Shown piece after piece: positions 8,020 through 16,709 of a stretch of DNA of 23,474 nt. The DNA comes from Bacteroidota bacterium. GTDB taxonomy: Bacteria; Bacteroidota; Bacteroidia; Bacteroidales; Marinifilaceae. The DNA is taken from contig JAEXFF010000189.1 of NCBI GenBank assembly GCA_023400335.1, positions 1 through 23,474 of the forward strand, read 5' to 3'. Both the position numbers and the translations under genes were made by a program. Position 1 is the first letter of the stretch. Each line of letters starts with the position of its first letter. The notes under the pieces are model-generated. The model ran no database searches and was not told where the DNA came from. It saw nothing but the letters and a program-made list of their open reading frames with translations.

Positions 8020-8640
8020 ATGTTTGCTTGTTTAAAAGAAAAAATTAAAAGGAATCCCCGTTTAAAACGCTTTATTCACAGACTGTTGATACATCCTGTA
8101 AAAACACGTCCGCGACGCTGGCTTCGGTGGGTCCGTCCTCTCTATATTCAACGCGGAAAAGGTTCTGTACTGTACCGAAATGCCCGGAAAGACCTCGTTC
8201 CTTTCAACCAGTTCAGCCTGGGTGCCTATTCGGTAATGGAAAGTTACTCTACGGTCAACAACATGGTAGGAGACATTTATATTGGTCATCATAGCCGCAT
8301 TGGCATAGGCAATACGATCATCGGTCCTGTTCATATCGGGAATTACGTCAATTTGGCCCAGGGAGTAGTTGTCTCCGGCCTGAACCATAACTATCAGGAA
8401 ATACAGCAAACGATCATCTCTCAGGGAGTAACGACATCGCCCGTTACGATTAAAGACGATGTCTGGATCGGAGCCAATGCTGTTGTTCTTGCAGGAGTTA
8501 CTATCGGCCGGCATTCTATTGTGGCTGCCGGAAGTATCGTCACCCACGATGTTCCCCCCTATTGTATCGTGGCAGGTAATCCCGCCCGCCCGATCAAATA
8601 TTATGATCAACAACAGCAAAAATGGATAAAATCCTATTAA
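8020..8640 (+). CDS. Left-handed beta-helix (hexapeptide-repeat) acyltransferase
   Basis: This 206-residue protein has a basic N-terminal segment (about 50 residues) followed by hexapeptide repeats of the isoleucine-patch type: [40 protein letters not shown] and [18 protein letters not shown], ending in the common VAGNPARPI. This matches the CatB/NodL/WbbJ-like group of acetyl-CoA-dependent sugar O- or N-acetyltransferases, which act as trimers. HNYQE near the active-site loop carries a histidine where these enzymes have their catalytic one. It likely acetylates a sugar of the repeat unit or its nucleotide precursor. It starts four bases after the OmpA-like gene, so it is in the same operon. 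Confidence 0.85.
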   Translation: MFACLKEKIKRNPRLKRFIHRLLIHPVKTRPRRWLRWVRPLYIQRGKGSVLYRNARKDLVPFNQFSLGAYSVMESYSTVNNMVGDIYIGHHSRIGIGNTIIGPVHIGNYVNLAQGVVVSGLNHNYQEIQQTIISQGVTTSPVTIKDDVWIGANAVVLAGVTIGRHSIVAAGSIVTHDVPPYCIVAGNPARPIKYYDQQQQKWIKSY

Positions 8641-8664
8641 TATTTACAAACAAGGACCGGTTTT

Positions 8665-9588
8665 ATGGAATCTATTTTAGTTAGCGTTATTATCCCTGTC
8701 TACAATACAGCCTCTTATATTCGGGAAACACTGGAGTGTATCTGTGCTCAAACGCTTCGGGAAATTGAAATCATTGCTATTGACGACGGCTCTACGGACA
8801 ACAGCCTGGAAATTATCCGGGAACAGGCGAACAAAGACCCCCGCATCAAAGTCTGCCACCAAAACGTAAATCAGGGCCCTTCCGGCTCCCGTAACCGGGG
8901 TGTACAGGAATCCCAGGGCAAATACATTTACTTTATGGACAGCGACGATCTGCTGGCTCCAAAGGCTTTGGAAACCTGTTACCAAAAATGCACCCAGGAA
9001 AACCTCGATTTTGTCTTTTTCGATGCCATTTGTATCAATACCCACAATAAATATACCGGACAAAGTTATACCCACCAAGCTTATCCGGGCGCTCAAACCC
9101 AAAGTGGAATCAATTGGCTCACATATCAGCTTGATACCTCTACTCTTCGCGTCCCCGTATGGTTGAACTTTATCCGGCACGATTACCTCAAACAGTTGAA
9201 CCTCTCTTTTTTCCCGGGAATCATACACGAAGACCAATTGTACACCCTTCTATTATATATCAACGCCTCCAAAGTAAGCTATATTCCTCAAATATTTCCC
9301 CAACACAGGCTTAGGGATACTTCTATTATGGGACAGCAATTTACATGGAAGAATATAGAAGGTTATTTCACCACTTTTCAACAGATATCCTGTTACAGAA
9401 AAAACAAATCCCCGGAGATACAAACTATCCTTGACAAATATTTCCGTATAACACTCAACGCTGTTATCTGGCAGGCCAGAACTTTACCTTCAAAAGAAAA
9501 ATTCCGCATCTTCCGCATTTGTATCAAAGAAGGCTATCTAAAATACCTGAAACCCAAATACCTGGCCGTAATGTTTCTCAAACATTAG
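8665..9588 (+). CDS. GT2 family glycosyltransferase (EpsJ-like)
   Basis: This 307-residue GT-A enzyme has the standard N-terminus SVIIPVYNTASYI, IDDGSTDNS near residue 35, and the metal-binding MDSDD near 92-96 after GPSGSRNRG. Its C-terminal half is a variable acceptor domain containing HEDQLYTLLLY, the acidic motif usual for this group. It transfers a sugar to the repeat unit in the cytoplasm; donor and acceptor are unknown. It is the last gene of the first plus-strand run, and its TAG stop overlaps the stop of the convergent minus-strand GT2. Confidence 0.85.
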   Translation: MESILVSVIIPVYNTASYIRETLECICAQTLREIEIIAIDDGSTDNSLEIIREQANKDPRIKVCHQNVNQGPSGSRNRGVQESQGKYIYFMDSDDLLAPKALETCYQKCTQENLDFVFFDAICINTHNKYTGQSYTHQAYPGAQTQSGINWLTYQLDTSTLRVPVWLNFIRHDYLKQLNLSFFPGIIHEDQLYTLLLYINASKVSYIPQIFPQHRLRDTSIMGQQFTWKNIEGYFTTFQQISCYRKNKSPEIQTILDKYFRITLNAVIWQARTLPSKEKFRIFRICIKEGYLKYLKPKYLAVMFLKH

Positions 9589-10571
9589 TTCTTACGCATC
9601 TTCCTGCGATAAGTATAATACAATTGGGGGGGTATGATCATCATCAGCCACACTCCCGGAAGTGACATGCCCCAATAATGGCGTTCGTTTACGACCTGCC
9701 GGTAATTCGACCGGAGATAACGAAGGATATATATCCACAGCCGTCTGCAATCCTGAATACCTGTCTCTGTAATCCGGCCCAGCATCATCACATGATAAAA
9801 GATCGTCTGCCTTTTGGCTAAATATAGTAAATCCGGAAACAAACGGGCCGTTATGTTCTCTATACGGTAAGTCCGGTATAACGTATCCCGCAGATATTTT
9901 TTCAGGTTTCTCCGATAAAGCATCCGGCATTCGGACGCTTCCCTTACATAATATGTATAAAGCCCCTTATCCACGAATACAGTAGAGGTTGCCGCTATAA
10001 ATACCCGGTGATTAAATAAGAAATCCTCATCACTCCGTCCTATTTCAAAACGAATATTACAATTATTTAAAAATTCTCTCCGGTATATCTTTGTCCATAC
10101 ATAAATATCCATTTTCTCACGGCTCAGGAATTCCCGCATACCTTCAAACTGGTTCCATTGATACCGTTGCCCTGAATGAGAAGCATGCGTCAGCTTACCC
10201 GATGCTTCTTTCACTTGATACGAACAGGCCGATACATCTGTTTTATATGCGGTCGCCTGTTCAATAAGTATTTTAAAAATCTCCGGCGCCAGCATATCGT
10301 CATTATCACAAAAACCGATATACTCTCCTTCTGCCCGTTCAATTCCCCGGTTACGGGCCCCGGCCTGGCCCTGATTAGATTGATGAATGACCTGTATACG
10401 CTTCTCTCGTGCTGACAGACGGTCGCATATATCCGGAGAAGAATCCGATGAACCATCATCCACCAATATTACCTCATAGTCCGTAAACTCTTGAGCCAAT
10501 ACAGAACTGACACAATCTTCCAGATATTTTTCCGCATTATAAACCGGAATGACAATACTTAACAACGGCAT
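9585..10571 (-). CDS. GT2 family glycosyltransferase (minus strand)
   Basis: This 328-residue GT-A glycosyltransferase has LLSIVIPVYNAEKYLEDCV, VDDGSSDSS, GQAGARNRGIE and the metal site CDNDD. Asn in the second position replaces the usual DSDD, an acceptable variant. A second acidic motif, GRSDEDFLFNHR, lies past residue 190. It closely resembles the GT2 genes on either side in plan, but is encoded on the opposite strand. Its stop overlaps that of the upstream plus-strand gene by three to four bases. A TAATTTTG promoter-like site lies just ahead of its ATG, so it is likely transcribed on its own. The sugar specificity is unknown. Confidence 0.85.
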   Translation of the reverse strand: MPLLSIVIPVYNAEKYLEDCVSSVLAQEFTDYEVILVDDGSSDSSPDICDRLSAREKRIQVIHQSNQGQAGARNRGIERAEGEYIGFCDNDDMLAPEIFKILIEQATAYKTDVSACSYQVKEASGKLTHASHSGQRYQWNQFEGMREFLSREKMDIYVWTKIYRREFLNNCNIRFEIGRSDEDFLFNHRVFIAATSTVFVDKGLYTYYVREASECRMLYRRNLKKYLRDTLYRTYRIENITARLFPDLLYLAKRQTIFYHVMMLGRITETGIQDCRRLWIYILRYLRSNYRQVVNERHYWGMSLPGVWLMMIIPPQLYYTYRRKMRKN

Positions 10572-10586
10572 ATTTTCATTTTAAGG

Positions 10587-10594
10587 CAAAATTA
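10587..10594 (-). promoter_or_regulatory. Bacteroidota -7-like element (TAATTTTG) for the minus-strand GT2
   Basis: Read on the minus strand the site is TAATTTTG, a full match to TAnnTTTG, about 16 bases upstream of the ATG at 10571. No convincing -33 TTTG was found at the usual spacing, so this is tentative. Confidence 0.4.
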
Positions 10595-10606
10595 ATAATT
10601 TATAAG

Positions 10607-10614
10607 TATATTCG
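10607..10614 (+). promoter_or_regulatory. Weak -7-like element (TATATTCG) for the plus-strand GT2
   Basis: This is a one-mismatch match to TAnnTTTG, lying 22 bases before the ATG at 10637 in the 65-base divergent spacer. No clear -33 partner was seen. Confidence 0.25.
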
Positions 10615-10636
10615 CAGAAAAATAAACAGACGAATT

Positions 10637-11629
10637 ATGAATTCTCCTTTGCTAAGTATTATCATTCCCGTATACAATGTCGGACCTTATATAAAAAAGT
10701 GTCTGGACAGCGTATTGGCTCAAACTTTCCAAAATTTTGAGGTCATACTGATAGATGACGGTTCCACAGATGATTCCGGCAAAATATGCGATCAATATAC
10801 GGCTTTAGACAGCCGCTTTAAAGTTATTCACAAACCTAACGGAGGAGTAAGTAGTGCCCGGAATGCCGGCTTGGATATATGTGCCGGAAAATATATAGCC
10901 ATGTTAGACCCGGATGATTCCCTTGCACCCGATAGTTATGAAAATGTAAACGATCTGGAAACACATCCCGATATTGATATACTCCAATTTCCGTATTTTA
11001 ATTGTTATCCGGACGGGAAGACGGAAAAACTCGAAGTACCCTCCCGCCTCATACAAGGGAAAGATCAAATTTTACTGAATTGGTGGTCTGGCAGTATCCT
11101 TCATTTTTCTAATCTGAATAAAATTTTTCGCCGATCTGTTTTCGAGGGATTGCGTTACCGAACAGGGCATCTTTCCGAAGATACTTATTTAATTGCCGAT
11201 TTTGTTGAAAAATGTAATACCGTCTTTATTTCGGAAAAAGGGGGATATTTTGTGCTGATACGCAATAATTCACAATCTTCTTCCTATGATTTTAGCAAAC
11301 ATATTGACCTTTTTGAAGCCCATTTACACAATTATGCAAAGATAAGCGAATACTCCCTTTTAAAACCCGTGCGGGTAGAAGCCTTTTCCCGTTTGTTCCG
11401 GCGACTGATCTCCGCCCATCTCTCCGCGCCAGAAGCAGATGTCCGTCCTTATCTGAAACAGGTAAACAACTATGTACCCCGCTGGCATGACATTTTTACC
11501 GGTAACAACAAATCTCTTTTCCCTTGGATAGTAACCTTAAAAATTCTGGGAGTAAACGTTTTTTTCCGTTTATTCTCCTGGTATCTCACTAAAAAAATGC
11601 ATGGATTACCGTCCCCTCAAACGAAGTAA
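10637..11629 (+). CDS. GT2 family glycosyltransferase
   Basis: This 330-residue GT-A enzyme has LLSIIIPVYNVGPYIKKCL, IDDGSTDDS, GGVSSARNAGLD and the metal site MLDPDD near residues 90-95. LSEDTYLIADFV provides the second acidic motif. The plan is that of capsule and exopolysaccharide sugar transferases acting at the cytoplasmic face of the membrane. Its last 24 bases overlap, in antisense, the end of the convergent flippase gene. It is divergent from the preceding minus-strand GT2, from which it is separated by 65 bases carrying candidate promoters in both directions. Donor sugar is unknown. Confidence 0.85.
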   Translation: MNSPLLSIIIPVYNVGPYIKKCLDSVLAQTFQNFEVILIDDGSTDDSGKICDQYTALDSRFKVIHKPNGGVSSARNAGLDICAGKYIAMLDPDDSLAPDSYENVNDLETHPDIDILQFPYFNCYPDGKTEKLEVPSRLIQGKDQILLNWWSGSILHFSNLNKIFRRSVFEGLRYRTGHLSEDTYLIADFVEKCNTVFISEKGGYFVLIRNNSQSSSYDFSKHIDLFEAHLHNYAKISEYSLLKPVRVEAFSRLFRRLISAHLSAPEADVRPYLKQVNNYVPRWHDIFTGNNKSLFPWIVTLKILGVNVFFRLFSWYLTKKMHGLPSPQTK

Positions 11630-13144
11630 TACACGGGAAACAAAATACCGGAATCCATTCGTGAAGGAATAAAATAACCCTCCCAGCAAACCGCTAATCA
11701 GCAGGACGATAATAGCAGAATACATTATCCAGCTGCCATATCCCCGATAAGGATCCACAGGAATATACCGGATCAGATAAGCGCAAATGCCCCATCCCGC
11801 ACCAATCAATCCTACATAACGGACGATTTCTTTCCAATACCCTTTCACCCTATCTTTAAATCCCCAATGATACAGCAGATAAGGTTTCCATAATCCCACA
11901 ATCATAAACATACTGACAACACTTCCCAACAGTACTCCTTCTAATCCCCAGAAAGAACCGCATACTACAGATATGGAAATGCTCAACACCGTTTCAACGA
12001 CCGGAGCCCAGACATCTTTAAACAAACCGTAAGCAAACAAAAACTGATCGTTCGTTCCACGCGTCTGCATGATAAACATATTTCCCAAAATGATCACTAC
12101 TACCGCCTTGTTCAGCACATACTCATTTCCAACCCACAATACAATAAACGGTTCAATTAAATGGAAAATAGAAAAAACAAGTACCCCCGCAATAAAATAA
12201 TTCAAAGCCGTTAATTCCCAAAATACCTTCCGGATCCGTTTCTGATCTCCTTCTGCAACCAAACTACCGACCCCGGCTCCCGTACTGCCTAAAATATTTT
12301 TAATCAGCAAAGCTACTTTATCTACGATTAAAGCATAATTGCCGTAAAAAGCAACGACCTGCAACGACACGAAGCTATAAATCAGCAAAGGTTTGATCTG
12401 AAATTGTACAAGCGATCCAATTTTATGCACAAATAATTGTTTGGAATAAGTCATAATCAATGGATACTGCTTACGTAATAATTTCCCGTTTTTCACCTCA
12501 GAACGAAGCCAGGGATATACCTGATGAATCCTCCGGTTCAGCACAATGCTATAAATAATTCCAAAACACAGTTCAATAACTACCCACAAATAATAATTTC
12601 CGGTGTAATAAGCCAGCATAATCTGTACCAGCGTCTTTAACAGATTAGTAGTCTGAAAACAAGCCGTCACAACATAATTCCGCTGATCAGCCCCTAATAA
12701 TGTCTGCTTATAATTTGCGAAATAACCGATTAGGGAAGAAGTTAAGAAGGCATAAAAAGCGAAAAAAATTAACGGCAGCGGGAAACCTGTTTTAGCAAAA
12801 ATCAAAGGTAAAAAACAGGATAATAGTATCCCTCCTCCTAAAATCAACAAACCCACCATGCGATAAAAATATCCAAACACCGAAATAATTTCGTTGATCT
12901 TTTCTTTATCATTGTCAAATAAAGGTTTGTACAACACTGTTCCGATAGCTGCACCAATTCCTAATTCCGCTAAATTCAGAAAATCCAGTAAGTTCGCAAG
13001 GGTTCCGGTCAATCCCACAAAATCATCTCCCAGACAGTTTAAAAATATTTTCCGTGAAAAGAAGGATAAAAATAAAGTAATAAAGTAAAATATTAAATTT
13101 ACTTTTGCATTTACAATACTTTTATGGACCCGTGATTCTACCAT
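11606..13144 (-). CDS. Wzx-type polysaccharide flippase (MOP/MATE superfamily)
   Basis: This 512-residue, strongly hydrophobic protein has about 12-14 predicted membrane helices. An early charged stretch (SRKIFLNCLGDDFVGLTG) is typical of Wzx/RfbX-like polysaccharide transporters, and the length is normal for the family. It should flip the undecaprenyl-linked repeat unit from cytoplasm to periplasm for the Wzy-like polymerase. The ATG at 13144 is chosen over an adjacent upstream TTG. A TACTTTTG promoter-like element lies 20 bases upstream. Its minus-strand orientation, against most of the locus, and its antisense 3' overlap with the neighbouring GT2 suggest independent expression and a mosaic history. 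Confidence 0.85.
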   Translation of the reverse strand: MVESRVHKSIVNAKVNLIFYFITLFLSFFSRKIFLNCLGDDFVGLTGTLANLLDFLNLAELGIGAAIGTVLYKPLFDNDKEKINEIISVFGYFYRMVGLLILGGGILLSCFLPLIFAKTGFPLPLIFFAFYAFLTSSLIGYFANYKQTLLGADQRNYVVTACFQTTNLLKTLVQIMLAYYTGNYYLWVVIELCFGIIYSIVLNRRIHQVYPWLRSEVKNGKLLRKQYPLIMTYSKQLFVHKIGSLVQFQIKPLLIYSFVSLQVVAFYGNYALIVDKVALLIKNILGSTGAGVGSLVAEGDQKRIRKVFWELTALNYFIAGVLVFSIFHLIEPFIVLWVGNEYVLNKAVVVIILGNMFIMQTRGTNDQFLFAYGLFKDVWAPVVETVLSISISVVCGSFWGLEGVLLGSVVSMFMIVGLWKPYLLYHWGFKDRVKGYWKEIVRYVGLIGAGWGICAYLIRYIPVDPYRGYGSWIMYSAIIVLLISGLLGGLFYSFTNGFRYFVSRVLLRLRGR

Positions 13145-13163
13145 CAATTTTAAATAAATTGAA

Positions 13164-13171
13164 CAAAAGTA
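13164..13171 (-). promoter_or_regulatory. Bacteroidota -7 element (TACTTTTG) for the flippase gene
   Basis: The minus-strand reading TACTTTTG matches TAnnTTTG exactly and sits 20 bases from the flippase ATG, inside the 72-base divergent spacer. A -33 motif is not obvious. Confidence 0.45.
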
Positions 13172-13216
13172 TAAAAACAGTTTGATTTAAAGAATAAATA
13201 TTCCATTTCTCCTAAA

Positions 13217-14347
13217 ATGAAAGCACTTTTTCTGATTTTCCATGATTTCGATCCTGCAAATGGGATCAGTAAAAAGATACAGGCACAGGTCCGCGCACTG
13301 AAAGCCAATGGTCTGGAAACCCATCTTTGTTATCTTCAGGAAAATGCTTCCGGTAAGCGCCGGATAGCAGACAATCAGGTAATTGCAGATTATGGCAGGG
13401 CCTTTTACGGAAAAATCAGGAAAAGACTGGAATACCATTCCGTTGTCAATTATGCTATCAGCCATCAGATAGATATTGTCTATATGCGCTCAAATCACAA
13501 TGCGAATCCGTTTACCATTGGAATGCTTCGTCAGATGAAAAAAGCAGGTATACAGATTGTAATGGAAATACCTACCTATCCCTATGATCAGGAATATATC
13601 ACCCCTTTTATGAAAGCGGAACGATTCATCGACCGTTGTTTTCGCAAAAAATTAGCTCATCTGCTGAATGCCATCGTCACTTTTTCCGACTACAAAATTA
13701 TATTCGGAGTACCGACCATACAGATCTCCAATGGCATCGACTTTTCGGAAATACCCGTAAAGAAACAGGTCAACAATACCGACCGGGAACTTCACCTCAT
13801 CGGAGTGGCCGAAATTCATTACTGGCACGGATACGACCGTCTTATCCGGGGATTAGCCGAATATTACACCACTCCTCAAACCTACAAGGTATATTTTCAT
13901 ATCGTAGGAGATCTCAGCGGACAACGCGAACGCGATGAACTTCTGCCCGTTATTGCGGAGAATCACCTGGAATCTTATGTAATTTTTCACGGGAAACAAC
14001 ATGGAGAAGCCCTCGAACAATTATTTGAACAATGTGATTTTGGAATCGGAAGTCTGGGCCGTCACCGTTCCGGTATTCATAAAATAAAGACCCTTAAAAA
14101 CAGGGAATATGCTGCCCGCGGCATTCCTTTCATCTATTCCGAAACAGATGAAGATTTTGAAAAAATGCCCTATATCCTGAAAGCACCCGAAGACGAATCT
14201 TCCATTGATATAGCAAAAATCATCCGCTTCTATCCCACTGTCCACCTGTCTCCTCAGGAAATCCGGAATACGGTTCGTCATCTTTCCTGGGAAGAACAAA
14301 TGAAATTAGTTCTGGAAAAAATTCCTGCATCTATATCTACCAAGTAA
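13217..14347 (+). CDS. GT4-like glycosyltransferase
   Basis: This 376-residue protein has a GT-B layout. The N-terminal domain opens with KALFLIFHDFDPANGISKKI, the G-S/K loop usual for acceptor binding. The C-terminal domain contains GVAEIHYWHGYDRLI, HIVGDLSG, VIFHGKQHG and a final LKNREYAARGIPFIYSE, which replaces the classic E-x7-E stretch and is common in Bacteroidota GT1/GT4 relatives. It likely adds a sugar to the lipid-linked intermediate. It diverges from the flippase gene and is followed 23 bases later by the acyltransferase-3 gene, probably on the same transcript. Family assignment is good; the substrate is unknown. Confidence 0.75.
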   Translation: MKALFLIFHDFDPANGISKKIQAQVRALKANGLETHLCYLQENASGKRRIADNQVIADYGRAFYGKIRKRLEYHSVVNYAISHQIDIVYMRSNHNANPFTIGMLRQMKKAGIQIVMEIPTYPYDQEYITPFMKAERFIDRCFRKKLAHLLNAIVTFSDYKIIFGVPTIQISNGIDFSEIPVKKQVNNTDRELHLIGVAEIHYWHGYDRLIRGLAEYYTTPQTYKVYFHIVGDLSGQRERDELLPVIAENHLESYVIFHGKQHGEALEQLFEQCDFGIGSLGRHRSGIHKIKTLKNREYAARGIPFIYSETDEDFEKMPYILKAPEDESSIDIAKIIRFYPTVHLSPQEIRNTVRHLSWEEQMKLVLEKIPASISTK

Positions 14348-14370
14348 GTTTCCCCAAATTTGACAAACCT

Positions 14371-15345
14371 ATGGAAAATACAGATTCTTCAAGATTAGCA
14401 ATATCTTTTATGCGTTTTTTCGCTACTATACTCATAACAAATGCCCATTTAGGGCCGCTCTACCCTCCTTCCCTTCAACTTTTATCCACTGGCGGAGCTC
14501 TGGGCAACTCACTGTTTTTCTTTTCATCCGGATATGCCCTCTATTTAAGCAACAGAGAAAAAGGATTTTATTATTGGATTACCAGAAGATATACCAGAAT
14601 ATATCCCAGTTTATGGATATTTATAGCCTTTTGTTCTTTATTAGGAATAAGTCATTATAGTCTAATAGATTATATTATTCCACCTTATTGGTTCCTGCAA
14701 GCCATTCTCTTATTTTATATTCTGTTCTTTTTTACTTTAAAATATTTTTCTCATTCTCTTGTATATGTCTGTCTGTTTTTTCTACTCCCTTTTTTAATCA
14801 CCTACTTTGCTACACCTCATTCTGACTGGATTATAGAAAATATCTCGGACAATTACTTTTTACACTGGTATTTCTATTATATCATCATGCTTTTGGGTGC
14901 CATTACAGCATCAAAACGATTGATTACAGGCAATGTAAAATTAATTTTACTGTTCTTATTTATCACTCTGGCTATATATTACGGATTAAAAATCCAAATA
15001 CTCCACACACAGACACCTATATATAATTTACAACTGCTATTACCTATATTTTTAAGCCTATTTTCCTTATATATGTTCAAACTTTGCAGTTACTTTGCCA
15101 AACATACTCATCAGGTAAAAATCATCAAAGTAATTTCTTTTATAGCTGAATTAACCTTAGATATTTATATTGTGCAATTCATTATAATGGGATATTTTTC
15201 TAAATTCCGGTTTCCTACCGGATTCTTATTGTCGATTATTGGTATAATTTCTTGCGCTTACATTTTACATCTGGCATCAGAATACCTCACAAAAATGCTG
15301 CGCAGGATATTTCTTTATAAAAAACAAACATCCCTTCACCGGTAA
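14371..15345 (+). CDS. Acyltransferase family 3 (OafA-like) integral membrane protein
   Basis: This 324-residue protein has about ten membrane helices. The N-terminal signature is that of PF01757: FMRFFATILITNAHLG carries the conserved Arg and catalytic-type His, followed by LFFFSSGYAL and TRRYTRIYP. Such proteins O-acylate sugars of polysaccharides, usually with acetyl groups, during or after passage across the inner membrane. The gene is visibly more AT-rich than its neighbours, which may reflect membrane composition or separate acquisition. It is followed by 39 bases with no recognised signal before the 3' end of the convergent pseudogene. Confidence 0.85.
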   Translation: MENTDSSRLAISFMRFFATILITNAHLGPLYPPSLQLLSTGGALGNSLFFFSSGYALYLSNREKGFYYWITRRYTRIYPSLWIFIAFCSLLGISHYSLIDYIIPPYWFLQAILLFYILFFFTLKYFSHSLVYVCLFFLLPFLITYFATPHSDWIIENISDNYFLHWYFYYIIMLLGAITASKRLITGNVKLILLFLFITLAIYYGLKIQILHTQTPIYNLQLLLPIFLSLFSLYMFKLCSYFAKHTHQVKIIKVISFIAELTLDIYIVQFIIMGYFSKFRFPTGFLLSIIGIISCAYILHLASEYLTKMLRRIFLYKKQTSLHR

Positions 15346-15384
15346 AATTTCAGTAAAGATAAATACCAAAAGAATCACAAACAG

Positions 15385-16505
15385 TCAATTAATTCGTTTC
15401 AATAAAGCCTCTTTCTGAGGGGATTCTTTTAACATTGCCACAAAATAATGAGCATCCCGACGGGTAATATCCGTCGGATTCTTTTCATACTGCTCAACAA
15501 AATGTGTAGCATGCTCGAGCAGCCATTTACTGTAATTTATATTCACTATTGTCCCCTCCCCGTATTCTCCCCAGGATAATCCTTTTACTGCATCATTAAC
15601 AGACACTGAAAGTATATCTGTTCTAGCCAGTCCCTCTATATTTAACGTTACTGAAGGATAATAAAAATATTCCCCTGCCGGTAAATCAATCTTTAACTTA
15701 AAGCTATTTTTATTCAGAATCTCTTTTTCAATTCTTCCATGTATGCGGTATAATTGTATTCATAATATTCTTCCAGGCTCGTAAACCACATCGAATCCTC
15801 TCCGTCTTTTCCATAATTATCATTCAGCCATAAAAAGAATTCTATCCAGTCCGTACCCATACCGTGTACTCCTACACAAACAGCTTCCCGTTCCTCCTGC
15901 TCTAATTGTAACTGTGATTCAATAAATTTCTTTGATATCCACCACGTCATCCCAAATTAGTCCTGACTTCATATAAAAACGATAATTATTGGTCGCTCCC
16001 CCAAAAGACACTCCGCATTCATAAAATTCCATTCCGGAGCCAATGTTGTTGTAAAATTGAACCTTACCTCGTTTCCAGCCCCATCTGTTGAGCCCAGTGT
16101 TTTTCCCATAGAATACACATCCGGAGGAAGATCATTGTACAAATAATGCCGGACGTCGTAGTAATATTTCTCCGTTAGAGGACGCCCGTTTATCGCCGCC
16201 CAGGTATAACAATATGCAGCATGTTTACAATCATCCTGTGTCAAAGTAAACAACCACGATTTATTATATTTAAGTGGTGGTATTTCGACTTTCAACTGTT
16301 CCAAATCCACATTCTCTCTGGTCTGTATCGTTATCTCAGCAATTACTCCATTGGTTTCCCGGGAAAAAGGATAGATATAAAGCGGCTCTTTTAATACTCC
16401 CGGATCCGGTCCTTTATACAAACCAGCATGTTTTAGACAAGAACACAGCAATAAAACAATACAAACAAGGTAGAAAATACGACAATATACCACACAAAAT
16501 TTCAT
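15385..16505 (-). pseudogene. Decayed lipoprotein gene, possibly polysaccharide-deacetylase-like
   Basis: The remnant starts at an ATG (16505) with a signal peptide and a lipobox-like LLLCSC. It reads in one frame through SWLFTLTQDDC and GAGNEVRFNFTTTLAPEWNF to about 16012. There it must shift frame to continue as SFGGATNNYRFYMKSGLIW. It then returns to the first frame for EEREAVCVGVHG and EFFLWLNDNYGKDGEDSMWF, and near 15751 shifts again to YRIHGRIEKEI, ending at 15385. The joined protein matches, from memory, an intact Bacteroidota lipoprotein family seen in glycan loci. Relative to that family the middle part between GLIWDDV and EEREAVCVGVHG appears deleted. LTQDDC resembles the catalytic Asp pair of NodB deacetylases, but the family name is uncertain. 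The pieces would otherwise appear as three small separate genes. Confidence 0.75.
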
Positions 16506-16682
16506 ACTTCTTTATTTATTAAAAAAATTTAAAAAAAATATTACTATTATTTTATTGCGGCAAGATTAACTAACATTTTCAATATCCAAACTGTTTTTTC
16601 CCCTTTGTATAGTTCTTTTTTTCCTGTGAATATGCTCTGTCAAAATAATTCTTTACATGGTTTTAAATATTTCATAAATAGT

Positions 16683-16690
16683 TATATTTG
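16683..16690 (+). promoter_or_regulatory. Bacteroidota -7 element (TATATTTG) for the GT4 gene
   Basis: This exact TAnnTTTG match lies 20 bases before the ATG at 16710. A partial GGTTTT sits about 20 bases further upstream. It supports 16710, not 16605, as the start of translation. The rest of the 204-base divergent spacer (16506-16709) is AT-rich, with nothing else recognised. Confidence 0.5.
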
Positions 16691-16709
16691 CAACAGAAGT
16701 TATTGTTTT

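Noticed and set aside
8062..8619. 185-codon open frame on the minus strand
   Set aside because: It is antisense to the hexapeptide-repeat acyltransferase; the regular repeat codons create the opposite open frame.
8677..9237. 186-codon open frame on the minus strand
   Set aside because: It is antisense to a GT2 with intact motifs, and shows no independent start signal or domain.
15714..15950. A separate 78-residue small protein gene
   Set aside because: Its sequence continues, after a one-base shift, into the next fragment, and its ATG falls in the middle of the frame of the decayed lipoprotein gene.
16605..16709. N-terminal 35-residue extension of the GT4 protein
   Set aside because: The extension is not GT-like, and a TATATTTG promoter element lies inside it just before the better ATG at 16710.
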